Program-made: the position numbers and the translations under genes | Notes under the pieces: model-generated | What the model saw: only the letters and a program-made list of their open reading frames with translations | What the model was told of the DNA's origin: nothing | Database searches by the model: none | NCBI GenBank assembly: GCA_015179045.1 | Contig: WHUZ01000047.1 | Coordinates: 248,001-312,000, forward strand | Reading direction: 5' to 3' | Length of the DNA stretch: 64,000 nucleotides | DNA from: Kalaharituber pfeilii | Lineage: Eukaryota > Ascomycota > Pezizomycetes > Pezizales > Pezizaceae | In this document: positions 23,126 to 35,402 of the stretch, in pieces | Layout of the letters: each line of letters begins with the position of its first letter | Numbering within the stretch: position 1 is the stretch's first letter

Positions 23126-24404
23126 GGTGTTTTTTTCGATTGTGCTGGCCTGGCCTGCGGGGGAAACGTTGGTATTGTGATAGTTCGAGATATCCTATAT
23201 GTGTGGACCTCTAGCTGTTCCTTAATCCGTTATCTTTTGGACTCTTGCTGTCTCTTCTAGCTATGAAAGCGTTGTCTTCAGGGCTTATATATGAGTATGG
23301 CTACGGAGGCGATAGAGGGCCTTAACTCTGTGGGGACGGCTCCATAGAGGTAACAAATAAGGTGGGGCGCACCACGGAAGCGGGATGGGTCCTGTCTATC
23401 CTCCGGCAGATGCAACAGCATGTCATGTACTCACAGGGATGAGGTTACTACTGGTGCGATAGTGCCATGGCGCATTCACAGTCTCAGACACCGCAGTTGA
23501 GCGAAACGAAAGGTCTGCCCGTTGTGGTTCCTCTGTGTAACAAACCAGGGCGATCTTCTAAAAGCAGTAGCGAAAACCCAAGTACATTATTGATGCCCTT
23601 TCTCACTCTCTTTTTGAGCGTTCCTCATTGAAGCATCTGCCATATAGAATAGAATACAGTATTTTTATAACTCGCGTTGCGTATTTCCACGTTGACTACT
23701 CTGGCACGTTTTTAGATTCGTGCCTTGCAGTGATAAACAATATCTCATGCATACATCACCAAACAGAAACCATCGAAGTTGCGAAAATAACTACACAACA
23801 GTGTATAGTGCAACGAATAACTTCATACCCAGTATAACAAGCTATATGCATTGCATAACGGGCCAACTTGGATAATTAGAGAGTATGGTTAAACATTTTG
23901 CAGCAAATAATAATTCCAGTGTTTTGGTGTAAAACGGGGGTCGCTACTCCCAATAGCGAAGAACATGTTGTGAACAGTGTGCGAGATAAAAAAGATGCAA
24001 CAGTCCCCAAGCGTCTTATAATGTGACGGAGCAACATAGACTGCGATAAATGTACGATGATCTCCATGCTCTCGCAAACTGCTACTTACCTCCCTGCAAA
24101 TCTAAATTTGCTCTCCTAAAGGTCCGACCCTGCGAACGATAATCAGTACTGTAATAGCGAAAGCAGGTCAAGCACAGAATTGAGTTCTTCGAACCAGACA
24201 TGTAAGGAAACAGGGACCACCAAAAGATGATGTAGCTGTGCTTATTGAAGACATATACTTGAATCTAAGAGAACATATTTGGAAAAAGGGGGAAACGTCC
24301 ATCAGGAAGGAAAATTCGCGCCATGGAACCATTGTGGTGCGTCCTGCACTAGTCCCTAGTGCCAGCAAAATCTCCCTAGTTTAGGAGTAGGTTAGACAGG
24401 TGTT
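23126..24404. other. Spacer upstream of the Gag gene
   Basis: No gene recognised. If an LTR or leader of the Gag element survives it should lie at about 23180-23650 (minus strand), but I found no paired LTR. Confidence 0.35.
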
Positions 24405-25125
24405 AAAATCAAGTAAAGGATTATCCATTCCCTTTTTGAAACTGAACTCAATGGCTAGGCAGAGGCTAAAAATAATAGTCAGGGCACGAGAACAGAGAGT
24501 ACCGTATTAACTCACTTAAGAGGTACCCCCCCCTTAGCGCTCTAGCGCGCATTTGCCGAGGTCTTGGCAGCCAAGACCGCGCTAGTGCGCCTATAAATTA
24601 GTATTAGTATCTGTGGTAAAACTACAGATTACGAGCTAAAGTGCGGTGGGATACTGTTGATTAATTCCTATAGAATAACCCCAAATATGCGTCCCAAAAC
24701 GGCCCTATTTATGCAGCAAAATTCAGGAAGTACCTTCGTACCCAACTAAACAATCATTGGTGCGGAATGAGGTTGCGCCTATCAGCGGATTCAGACGGTA
24801 AAGAGGATATAATCGGTATAGGAAATAGAAGACCATAGAATCATGAAACGTCAGTCTGCATCATGGCCACAGCTCAGGTTGCATATGTTTCAGCACACCC
24901 AACCACTGTGCACGATGTTTCACTTCAGCTCTGCATATTCTTCAACAGTATCCGTACCTCCGAATTATAGGCTACCGGTATAATGAGGAAAATAACTACA
25001 GATCAATGTGCGCTCCCCCCGAGCTGTTCTCATGCTATGGCGAAGGCAAAATTACATACAAAGGAGATAGTAAGAAAAACATACAAGACATAGAGCTAGT
25101 AAATGGAACAAAACCCAAAAGTTAA

Positions 25126-25302
25126 AACAGGTTGCCCTGGTTCAAACTAGAATTGATTTCATACCTAGTTTGAACCGGAGCATTACAGTCCATCTCAAAG
25201 AGATGCTGGACAACCCTCTTCCCCAGCTCAGAATTGAACCAGGGCCCTCAATTCTACACCCCTTGGTGGCTGCTTTTGGTTACCTCCATCGCTGGAGACC
25301 AC
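25126..25302 (-). repeat. tRNA-derived SINE, copy 1 (inside TIR element A)
   Basis: Minus-strand copy of a family also at 35175-35402 and 43058-43280. Shared blocks include CCGGAGCATTACAGTC, GATGCTGGACAACCCTCTTC and CCCCAGCTC. On the minus strand GGTTCAATTCT (25230-25240) is a degraded pol III B box. Confidence 0.65.
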
Positions 25303-25508
25303 GAGAGGGCAACCTCGTTTCTGTCGCATGGAGTTATCGCACACTCGTTTAGTTTAGTCCCATGTATTTAGTTCTATGCTCGTGGAATAAGCCTAATAGC
25401 CACAGGTAGCCAGCGAGGATAAATAAAATACAATTCAAGCTTACCACCTCAGTCAGGGCGCAGGTCAGTTCGAATGTACTAAAAAACCTAGGAATCTTAA
25501 ACCCATCT

Positions 25509-25600
25509 AGCGACACCACCCTTCGCCATCGACACCACCCTTCGCCAGCGACAACCACCCTTCGCCATCGACACCACCCTTCGCCAGCGACACCACCCTT
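25509..25600. repeat. Minisatellite, about 19-20 bp unit
   Basis: Five tandem copies of a CGACACCACCCTTCGCCA/G-like unit, alternating A and G at the end, inside TIR element A. Confidence 0.85.
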
Positions 25601-26039
25601 GAATATTGATGTAAGATCATGTACTGGGCCATCAAATATAGGATTATCAAGAACTGAAGGCATATTGTTAGAATTAAGGGTAATCACGGGACTATTTAGG
25701 TACCAGTAGTTTGTAACCAGACTAAAGTAGTTTATGATTATTGTACCTTACTATAGAGCACGCGTTTAGTACCTCAGAAATACATTAGCGCGTAGTCTTG
25801 GCACTATTAGCGCGGTACTGGCTGCCAAGACCTTGACAAATGCGCGCTAGTGCGCTAAAGGGGGGTACCTCTTAAGTGAGTTAATACGGTACTTTAGTAA
25901 TAGAAATTTATTTACTAATCCTATCTCTTAGGCGGGCAAAACTTCGCTAAATTCGATGCACTAGTTTCACTGTGTGGCGTCCAGCCAAGAGGGTCTGTGT
26001 ACTATCAAATTCCTGACCTCAAGCAATGGCCAGTACATA

Positions 26040-26870
26040 CAGTCACTGGTCAAAAGTCTTGGTGAAAGCGATCTGAGCGCCAAGCGGCGACAATGTCCAT
26101 AAGAACAAAAATTGAGATATCTCCACGAGAAGTGACCCAATTAACCTACAATTTGAACTGGTGATAGTGTAAGCAGTATGGTATATGCTACAGCATAGGA
26201 TATACTTATAGCACACTGATTGCAGTGTAATATCTACAAAAAGCTATTGATGACTAGGTATTCCATACAGAAACTGTGACTTTTTGAAATGTGATGTATC
26301 TTTAGCACCACAACTAGATAGACATACAGGATTTTTTCTATGATAGGTATTACCTGAAACTTCATGGTTCCCGTTGTAGAACAGATGTTGGGGTCATGTG
26401 GCTGCCGAGATAAAATCGCAAACTTCAAAGAACGCCAAGATTGCCAAATTCCCATACAAAATTGTCATTTTAGGGTCAAATATCGGTGTCTGGAAATAAA
26501 TAGCTCCACACAGAACCCGCAACACAACATAAAAAATATCAAAAATATGAAATAAGATGGACTCAATATGTATTTTCATAGCAAAATTTACTAGTCCCAA
26601 AAATATTCCCCTTGTATGGAACTACACTATTATGCAGAGAGAATTTAGGTAAAAAATGCTAGAATTTGCTCCTGATTTATTGGTCCATATAATTGACTAC
26701 TACTATTCTCATGATTGCTGCATGTGATATGCAAGACTATCGACACGGTGCTGTCAATTGCAGGTACAACTTCTGAAATTGAGCTATAATATCAGCATTT
26801 GAAGTTGTGCAAGCAAGCATTTTGAGGTGCCAAGAAAAGTGGCGCCACCAAGACTTTTGACCAGTGATTG
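26040..26870. mobile_element. Nested TIR element C (831 bp), Tc1/mariner-type ends
   Basis: The ends CACTGGTCAAAAGTCTTGGT (from about 26043) and its inverted copy (to about 26866) are flanked by TA on both sides (26038-26039 and 26871-26872), the target duplication of Tc1/mariner elements. There is no coding capacity. The interior is AT-rich. Confidence 0.8.
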
Positions 26871-27090
26871 TATCTTAGGCACGGGAACAGCGCATATCTA
26901 TTCAATGTCTTTATATCTACTAGAACGTTCTCGAAGTTATTTATTACAGTACTTGAAAGGAAGGTCAAAGCACTTGTAGCGAGATATTAAATACTATTAT
27001 GAATATATCGTGTACCGCTTTGTCAGAACCAGTATTGTTTTTACTATTTCTACAGAATGACAACAGCATAACTATTAGATCATGTAGTTA

Positions 27091-27969
27091 TGGTTGGGGA
27101 CATCTGTACACGGAGTGGGGCGGACATTTGGCTTGATGACTAAGCACTAGTTATGTAGTAATTACATACACTGTTCTACCCCCTTTCAAACTGTCGCATC
27201 GATTTGGTTTTCTTTCACTTGCTCACCCCACCGCCCTGCTACTCCCACCTATACCAGTTGGACCTCCACTGCATACTGCTCCTCATATACCTGTTGCATC
27301 GGTCGCAAATATCAGTCGTACATATCGGTCGCTCAATCAGTCGCTCAATCCGTCGCTCAATCGGTCGCTCAATCGGTCGCTCAATCAGTCACTCAATCGG
27401 TCGCTTAAATCGGTCCTATAACCTGTTCACCCACCCTGTTGCTGTTCTTACTCATTTGATGGTTTACAAGATAATCTTCCTTTAGCATTACATTCTGTTT
27501 CTTCCGCATCTATTAATCGTTTTATTATCATTGTTTGTGTACTATTGATGCATATAATGAAGGGTTAACTTATGGTACTAAAGAGTTTCATTCACATATA
27601 TATATAGGTCATAGACAGGTACCAGATAAAACGAAGTGGTAAAAGGGATATGCATAGGAAATGTATATATTCTATTCTATTTTTGGTTAGCTATTTTCCT
27701 TTTTTGGTTAGTCTACTGTGTACTATACCATATTTAGCAGTTACTAAAGGTGGACATTTTTACCCATTCCCATATAAAACTTCTTATCTTTGATTTTCAA
27801 ATCACGATGACAAAAAATTAAATAAATAGATATCGCTTCAAAATATCATTTTTTCATTCACTAATTTATCATTTTTTGATGCAAAACTAATTTTAACTAT
27901 TAATTTTGGTTGTGATCTGAATGTTGAAGTTGATGCGAAATTCACTCCGGTTACAGATGTCCCCAACCA
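27091..27969. mobile_element. Nested TIR element D (879 bp), TA-flanked
   Basis: The left end TGGTTGGGGACATCTGTA (27091 on) is inverted at 27951-27969. TA flanks lie at 27089-27090 and 27970-27971. The interior holds the 12-bp tandem repeat at about 27326-27407. No transposase. Confidence 0.8.
27326..27407. repeat. 12-bp tandem repeat (CGGTCGCTCAAT-like)
   Basis: About seven tandem units of CGGTCGCTCAAT with small changes (CAGTCGCTCAAT, CGGTCGCTTAAAT), inside element D. Confidence 0.9.
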
Positions 27970-28149
27970 TAGTCCTAGCAGTCAATATAATATGGGCTTA
28001 TACAGTCTTATCAGCCTCGTAGTAGGTGAGTGCAATCCTATAAGTAAATGTGTCATTACAAATTTGATATAATTGATTGGCATGACAAGGACCAAAAATA
28101 GTGAAACTAGTGCATCGAATTTAGCGAAGTTTTGCCCGCCAAAGAGATA

Positions 28150-28505
28150 GTGTATAGATTGTACTTTGACAAATAGCCTGAAATAATTTTTTATATCAAG
28201 ATATTAAGACACGAAATTAAGAAATAGTATAACTATATAGTATTACTAAATGATTTTCTATTCACTTTTCCAAACTGAATCAGATAAACTCCAGAGACTA
28301 CTTTAGTAATAGCAATTTAATTACTAATCCTATAGTGTAGACTAGCCTTATATGTACTTTGAGAAACGGCCTGAAATAATTTTTATATTTCAAGAAATTA
28401 AGAGTCAAAAGCAAGAAATACTATAGCTATACTGTATTAGTAAAGGATTATCCATTTACTTTTTGGAATCGAATCGCATGAACTCTAGGCTTCACTTTTA
28501 TTACT
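28150..28505. repeat. Two diverged tandem copies of a ~180-bp repeat
   Basis: Copy 1 (about 28150-28331) and copy 2 (about 28332-28505) share TGTACTTTGA, GCCTGAAATAATTTTT, AAGAAAT and TCACTTTT blocks. Partial copies flank TIR element A (24405-24475 and 25893-25925), so element A seems to sit at a junction in the same repeat family. Confidence 0.6.
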
Positions 28506-29254
28506 GAGAAAGGGAAAGTCGCATGAAGGAAGAATTATATACTTATTTATATATTACTACCTCATCCTGATATGGGAGGAATGTCCCCAGTCTCACCACC
28601 TGGCCTGCGTCTTCATTGCCCCTTAGACTCTTGTGCCCCTCTACCAACATCACCACCACGTCCATCAGGCCCCGCCTTATACCTGCTGCTGACTTCGCCA
28701 TTGATAGCATCGTCTCTTGGCCATTTTCAACATACTTAGCTCTAATCAGAGCGAATTTTGGCCTATAAAGCTCCTGCTATTTAACAATTTGGCTGATAAA
28801 TAAATGGCTATTCTAGGCAACAGACGACGGCGCGGAAGACTGTGACAATATGATGGGCATCTGAAAATTTTGACAATGATGGTAAGTTGGTTTCTGCCTA
28901 ACCAGCTTATCACGAAGATATATACATGATTCATAACAAAATATTCCAGGTATAGCATGATGGTAATCGCCACAATAAGAACGCCACGTCGGCCCTAGCC
29001 GTTTTCGCCATTCGTAGTTGTCTACGCGCTCTGTCTAGAGGATTTCTAGAGGCCAAGTAGCAGTGAAGAAACTCGCCACACTGAACGAACTATTACTCCG
29101 TGCCACCAAGTGGCAAGCAACGGAGATATGATAACATAAATGGATGATATGCAGATCAAGATAACATAAGCAAGAGAAGATGGCACCCGCAAGCAGGTTA
29201 TATAAAGGAGGCCAGAACCCCATAATAAAAGGTGTGACCCCAGAACAGCTTCAT
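28506..29254. other. Spacer 3' of the NACHT/WD40 gene
   Basis: No gene recognised. It includes a C-rich patch at 28600-28720 and a TATAAAGGAGG box-like sequence at about 29200. Transposon debris is likely. Confidence 0.35.
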
Positions 29255-32200
29255 TCACTCAACGGCTCGGTGTTGTCTGAGCAGGCAAAGATTAAGTGGA
29301 TCGAGCCCCGTTACACCTTGGATGTTCGTATTCATGAGGACGAGCTGGTTGTGGGGTAATGCGAATTGACAGGTGATGTCCCAGGAGTGATCGTCTAGCG
29401 CTCTGCGTTGCACTTGCCATACAGAAACAATGCGACCATTCCCTACTGCTATAAGATAGGAAGGACTGGCATTCATGGCTAAGGCGACACTGCCTACCCA
29501 CTCGCTATGGCCCTCGAAGGTATGAACGGCCCTTTGCTGCTGAACTGACCATAGCCGTACAGTGCGGTCCCTACTACCGGAAGCAAGCAGCTGGCCATCA
29601 GGAGAGAAGGCGACACTGCTTACTGACTCGCTATGGCCCTCGAAGGTATGAACGGCCCTTTGCTGCTGAACTGACCATAGCCGTACAGTGCAGTCCCCAC
29701 TACCGGAAGCAAGCAGCTGGCCATCAGGAGAGAAGGCGACACTGCTTACTGACTCGCTATGGCCCTCGAAGGTATGAACGGCCCTTTGCTGCTGAACTGA
29801 CCATAGCCGTACAGTGCGGTCCCCACTACCGGAAGCAAGCAGCTGGCCATCAGGAGAGAAGGCGACACTGCTTACCCACTCGCTATGGCCCTCGAAGGTA
29901 TGAACGGCCCTTTGCTGCTGAACTGACCATAGCCGTACAGTGCAGTCCTCACTACCGGAAGCAAGCAGCTGGCCATCAGGAGAGAAGGCGACACTGCTTA
30001 CTGACTCGCTATGGCCCTCGAAGGTATGAACGGCCCTTTGCTGCTGAACTGACCATAGCCGTACAGTGCGGTCCCCACTACCGGAAGCAAGCAGCTGGCC
30101 ATCAGGAGAGAAGGCGACACTGCTTACCCACATGCTATGGCCCTCGAAGGTATGAACGGCCCTTTGCTGCTGAACTGACCATAGCCGTACAGTGCAGTCC
30201 CTACTACCGGAAGCAAGCAGCTGGCCATCAGGAGAGAAGGCGACACTGCTTACCCACATGCTATGGCCCTCGAAGGTATGAACGGCCCTTTGCTGCTGAA
30301 CTGACCATAGCCGTACAGTGCAGTCCCCACTACCGGAAGCAAGCAGCTGGCCATCAGGAGAGAAGGCGACACTGCGCACTGACTCGCTATGGCCCTCGAA
30401 GGTATGAACGGCCCTTTGCTGCTGAACTGACCATAGCCGTACAGTGCAGTCCCTACTACCGGAAGCAAGCAGCTGGCCATCAGGAGAGAAGGCGACACTG
30501 CGCACTGACTCGCTATGGCCCTCGAAGGTATGAACGGCCCTTTGCTGCTGAACTGACCATAGCCGTACAGTGCAGTCCCCACTACCGGAAGCAAGCAGCT
30601 GGCCATCAGGAGAGAAGGCGACACTGCGCACTGACTCGCTATGGCCCTCGAAGGTATGAACGGCCCTTTGCTGCTGAACTGACCATAGCCGTACAGTGCG
30701 GTCCCTACTACCGGAAGCAAGCAGCTGGCCATCAGGAGAGAAGGCGACACTGCTTACCCACTCGCTATGGCCCTCGAAGGTATGAACGGCCCTTTGCTGC
30801 TGAACTGACCATAGCCGTACAGTGCGGTCCCTACTACCGGAAGCAAGCAGCTGGCCATCAGGAGAGAAGGCGACACTGCTTACCCACTCGCTATGGCCCT
30901 CGAAGGTATGAACGGCCCTTTGCTGCTGAACTGACCATAGCCGTACAGTGCAGTCCTCACTACCGGAAGCAAGCAGCTGGCCATCAGGAGAGAAGGCGAC
31001 ACTGCTTACCCACATGCTATGGCCCTCGAAGGTATGAACGGCCCTTTGCTGCTGAACTGACCATAGCCGTACAGTGCAGTCCTCACTACCGGAAGCAAGC
31101 AGCTGGCCATCAGGAGAGAAGGCGACACTGCTTACCCACTCAAATTGTCGTATCATAGGTCTTTCCCCAAACGATACAAAGTTCATATAAGATTGACTGA
31201 GGTTTGCTTTCCTAAGCCAAGTTTGATGCAAACGAACCTGCTCATTCCGGTGTTAGATTATGCAAATTTTTTTATTTTTATTTTTTTTTTATATCAGTAA
31301 TCGCGTGCTGCCCTAGGGGCTATGGCGACAATTATGCGAGTAAATGAAGAAAAAAGACGAACCTGACGTAGGTCTGCACCTTGGAATTGAGCAGAGTCAA
31401 ACCAACCACCACTTAGATCAGCTCCAGGAATCTGTATTCCACGAAAGTCATGACCCACAAATGTTCTCCCAGCTCTCACGAGAATTGTAATTGCATTTGC
31501 TGCTGCTGATGAAAAATGAGAGTCAAATTTAGAGCGTTCAATCAATGCCAAAAGATTATCTTGCAGTTGACTTCTACACCTCACTTCTTCGATGATGAAG
31601 TCACGAACACCAGGATCATCAACGACATTGAACTTATTGATCAGTGCATTGGCTTTACATTGTGTAAATAACTCATCTTCCCAAAGTGCTTCGGCGACCA
31701 AGAAGTCCCGGAGTGATTTGTGTAGAAATCTGTATGAGTTCCCCTGCCGAATAAGTGGTGAACTGAAGCGTAAAAGCCGTATTCTATCATCATCGGTGGC
31801 TAAAAAGTCTTTCCAAACTGATACCCCTGGTGCGCTGGAATTGTTATCTTGAGGGAGAAAATTTGGAGCATATGTTGCTTCAAGTACTTGATGATGGTAA
31901 AGAGCTAGTGCAAATCGTTGACAAAAGCATCGTGTGTGAAAGCTGAAGCCGCACTCATCTAATTGAGCATACGCACGACGCTGAGAATCGGGTAGCTGAA
32001 TCCTATCTAAACGGGTCTGTGCTTGGCCTAGCCAATGATCGATGAACTGTTTGTATAATTCCGTGCGCTTGAGCTTGCCTTTATCCAAAGTTGGTGCGAC
32101 CGTTACAACCATTCTGAGCAGAAAAGGGTTGCTGATAAGCGTGCATATTTCTGGCTTCAGCAAGTACTTTTCATATTCCTCAACTGAAGGGCCAGTAGAA

Positions 32201-34412
32201 TTAGCTCTTACATATCGAGAAATATACTCCTGGATGCTAGACTTCGAAAAGGGTGCAACCCAATATTCTTGCAATAGCTGCGGCTGATTAGGAGGGTGAA
32301 ACTTGCTCCGATAGCCATGCATTAAATACTCAGGTCGGCTAGTGATTACCACTTTAGCTTTCCAGAGGTGAAGTTTATTTTCTTCATAAAAGTTGCGATC
32401 CCTCCTCTCAATCTCATCATAACCATCTAAGATAAACACAAATTGCCGCTCCTGTGCTAACTTTATTTGGTGTTTATCAAACCCTTGACTTTCGAAGTAA
32501 GCGGCTATCAAATCTTGCTTTCCAGCGCCTGGTGTATAGGCTCTGAATAGTGAAATGAATAAGGGAATCATTGCACTTGCTTGATTAGGAGCACTGTCGT
32601 ACTTAGACCATAGTTGGCGTGCAAGGTGGTGGTTGAATGTAGACTTTCCAGAACCAGCAGCACCCTGTATCAAGCAAACCTTTTGTGGTACATTAGAGAG
32701 GAATTTCTGAACAGCCTCCAGTAGATCAAAGCGTGTATTGTTGTATGGGTCTATCATCCCCTCTGTAGGAACATATAGGTCTGGCATAAACCCCTCCAAT
32801 TGAGATTCGGCAAGGTAGTCATTTTTAAGCTTCTCTAAATGTGGATCCAGGGATGAATCCAGACCTGTTCTAAAAAGTGTCTGATGTTGATCCAGTACTA
32901 GTTTTACGTCAACAATCAGTGTAGTAAACAATCGTACACTACACTCACCTAGGCCCCATAACTGTTCTTTTATTACCTTATTCACCGCAAGGTCCTCCTT
33001 AATCAAAGCATGAATTTCTATTTTGTTTTTCCAGCCATTAGCATCAATTGCAGGATACTATGGGTAAACGTCATGAGGTCATGCACTCACCGTCTACCTT
33101 AGATAAAGATTCCATTTCCCTCTTGATATCATTCAAGTGGCAATTCATCTGTTGAAGCTTATCGGAATTATCTACTTTCATTAGGATAACATACTTATGC
33201 AAGACTTTGACGTCGGTTAGCGTTCTTACCCATAATTCTTTTCATGGTAGCAGTGTCTGCACATTCTCTGACTATCTTTTCCTTGGTAGATATATCATCA
33301 AGGAGTGGTTGCATTGCAACTGAAAAAGGCATGAATGCATTCAAGATCTTCCTTTCCCCTAGTTTTAGCTCTTGTTAGCGAAGTCTACGCTAGCTGAATC
33401 AGGAATCAAATATCATACATGAGCTATTGAAATATTTTTGTACTTCATCTGCAAAAGCCCAAATTGCAGCATAGAGTGCTTTCAGAGCAGAATCCAGCCT
33501 GCCTCTGAAAGCCTTAGACGTCAAGTCGGAATGCAATGTGATATTCAACGGTGCAGTCATATAGATGTGGGCATAAAATTCACACATCGCCATGCTTTCA
33601 ACAATGATTGCCATTGCCAATTCCAAATGTTCCATCAATTGAAGATGATTGAGTGCAGTCTATTGTTATGGTTAACTATCTGCATGTGGGAGAATTTTAT
33701 CACTGACCTGCAAAATAAACCTAACACCAGCCCAGATAAGAGCAGTAGTTTCGGGGCTATGCTGTATTGCTACATCAACTATTCCTGCATAATGTTGTAC
33801 CCCCTTCAGGATTCGTCCTAGCCGCTCCACTACCACAACACGCTCACCACGACTGTTGGTGTATTGCCACTGCCCTTTTTTGACATCTTCCTTAGCAGAC
33901 TGTAAAGCCTCAATTATAAGCTCAATATTGCCCCGTATTTTGCTGCTCTGTAAACTCTGTGGAGGATTTTGAGGCACTACCGAGTCCTCCTCCGTTAAAT
34001 AAAGTGAACCAGTTGCCTTAACATCATGATTTGGGGGTGCTCCTGATTGCTCCTTTGATGAATGAGATAAAACAGTTGCTACACTATTGGCCACAGTTTG
34101 CGATTTTGCTGATTGCGATGATACGAGAGTAGTATCTGGACGTGAGGAGGTAGATTGTTGAACTGTTTGTGCTGCTATGTGGGGGATAATAAGGGGAGGC
34201 CTATTAGCTGGGGGTGCGCTGCTAGTCCTCGCGTGGCCTGTTGCTCCGTCAGATTTCGCTTGCGATCGAGATAAGCGGTTGTCAAGTGGCGGAGCTAAAG
34301 CGTCGCTACTCTTGATAGTTGACTTGATTGCACGTTTGGCATTGTGCATCATGCCTTTCATGCTCTGACGCCACCCCCTTTGCTGGCTTCCGGATGATTC
34401 TGGATTATCCAT
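29255..34412 (-). CDS. STAND NLR-like protein: N-terminal STAND domain, NACHT NTPase, pentapeptide-like linker, 14 WD40 blades
   Basis: A fungal NLR of the HET-D/HET-E (NWD) type; such proteins oligomerise on ligand binding and can trigger cell death in non-self recognition. Minus-strand exons: first 33708-34412 (a Met at 34550 is possible, but 34412 has the better AAGATGG context), second from 33659 to about 33420-33441, three short exons between about 33368 and 33090 (boundaries uncertain), the NACHT exon about 33051-31363 and the WD40 exon 31237-29255. The N-terminal part holds ETTALIWAGVRFILQ, a helical STAND N-terminal pattern. NACHT: P-loop GAAGSGKS and Walker B FVFILDGYDE. The linker GADLSGG, GADLRQ|VRLHQTWLRKANLSQ resembles pentapeptide repeats. 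Then come 13 nearly identical 42-aa WD40 units plus one diverged unit, enough for two seven-blade propellers. No frameshift was needed in the NACHT or WD40 exons. Confidence 0.85.
29507..31140 (-). repeat. 13 near-identical 126-bp WD40-encoding tandem repeats
   Basis: Unit SVAFSPDGQLLASGS-x-D-x-TVRLWSVQQQRAVHTFEGHS-x. Differences are confined to a few codons: M/E-W/S-V-S/R at the blade start and E/R/G-D-C/R after LLASGS. This pattern of homogenised repeats with restricted variable sites is known from HET-E-type genes. Confidence 0.95.
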
Positions 34413-35174
34413 CTTGAATTCAATTCCTGGCACCGAGATTGTCCCAAAAGATATTGGATGCGAGAGCTTGAGTACGTAGAGGGAGTCTAATTTAACTATG
34501 TGCGATGGTGAACGATGGTCAGTGATTGTTGATTTTAACCCCGCATCCACATTAATGTTTCATTGCAAGTGGTGGTCACAAGCTGCCCTCCTGGATCAAC
34601 CAATTGGCAAGCAGCGTACTAGACTGCACTTCGAAAGACAAGGCGCCGACACATATGTTCCCATTCTGCAAGAATAAAAATATGCTCCGCATCGGCCTCT
34701 TATGCATACTCAACTTTGAATATACAGATCCAGAGTTTGGGTCTTGCGGAATCTAAGCGTGCAACTCGTTACAATTTCGCACGATATTGATTCAAAATAC
34801 GGAGTGGCTAGAGCACGTACGGTCTTTGCTATGCCTAGCGGCTAGCATCTGCCCTCTTTGTAGCAAATGTTATGCATCCTTGTACAGTATCCCATATCGA
34901 CACTGGCGATTAGTCTGGTTGCGTCCTGCACACTGCCAGTGCTGTTCCGAGAACGTCATAGGCATGCAGTCTTGGTAATCTGGTTCGAGACTGATACATA
35001 CGCATCCAGAAGTTATAGTCTGGTTGATTATTTGAAGTACTGTCTCTACCATCTACTGACCTCTCCCTTGTTTCTTCTGCACATCTGCGTCCTGTACGAT
35101 CCATACTTTTACACCCTCCCTCCAGATGTAGCAGCATCTCGCATCCTCCTCGCTATAATATTAATAAATAAAAT
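34413..35174. promoter_or_regulatory. Upstream region of the NACHT/WD40 gene
   Basis: No gene recognised; ordinary sequence. It may contain the promoter of the minus-strand NLR. Confidence 0.4.
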
Positions 35175-35402
35175 AAGACATAGCAAGCAAAAATTAGAAA
35201 CAAGTTGCCCTGGTCCCAACTCCCAATTGATCCTCGCTAGCAATCTAACTCCCAAATGATCATCGCTAGAACCGGAGCATTACAGTCTATCTTATTTACT
35301 TCTAAGATGCTGGACAACCCTCTTCCCCAGCTCGGAATCGAACCGGGACCCTCAATTCTATACCTCTCCATGGCGCTTGTTGTTACGTCCGTCGCTAGAC
35401 AA
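35175..35402 (-). repeat. tRNA-derived SINE, copy 2
   Basis: Best-preserved copy. On the minus strand it has GGTTCGATTCC (35334-35344), a perfect pol III B box, followed by GAGCTGGGGAAGAGGGTTGT and GACTGTAATGCTCCGGTTC. The 5' part (TAGCGACGG...) is at the expected spacing for an A box but poorly conserved. It is followed by a C-rich repeat. Confidence 0.7.

Larger units (their letters stand above)
24498..25893. mobile_element. Non-autonomous TIR element A (about 1.4 kb, 85-bp TIRs)
   Basis: The left end AGTACCGTATTAACTCACTT (24498 on) reappears inverted at the right end (to 25893). The match continues for about 85 bp through TTAGCGC and GCGCGCATTTG to GGTCTTGGCAGCCA with few mismatches. No transposase is encoded. 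A SINE copy (about 25126-25302) and a 19-20 bp minisatellite (25509-25600) lie inside. Target-site duplication is unclear; the right flank starts TTAGTAATAG. Confidence 0.75.
25921..28150. mobile_element. TIR element B (about 2.2 kb, 51-bp TIRs), host of two nested insertions
   Basis: Positions 25921-25971 and 28100-28150 are inverted copies of each other with one mismatch, containing GGCGGGCAAAACTTCGCTAA. No transposase frame is present. Two shorter TIR elements (26040-26870 and 27091-27969), each with TA flanks, sit inside. Confidence 0.75.

Noticed and set aside
27204..27485. Arg/Ser-repeat open frame (RSIGRSI...)
   Set aside because: Translation of the 12-bp tandem repeat inside TIR element D.
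30250..30750. Second repetitive minus-strand frame over the WD40 repeats
   Set aside because: Off-frame shadow of the 126-bp units (a multiple of three keeps it open).
35330..35345. A tRNA gene suggested by the B box
   Set aside because: No acceptor-stem pairing or proper A box; the surrounding sequence is shared by other SINE copies.
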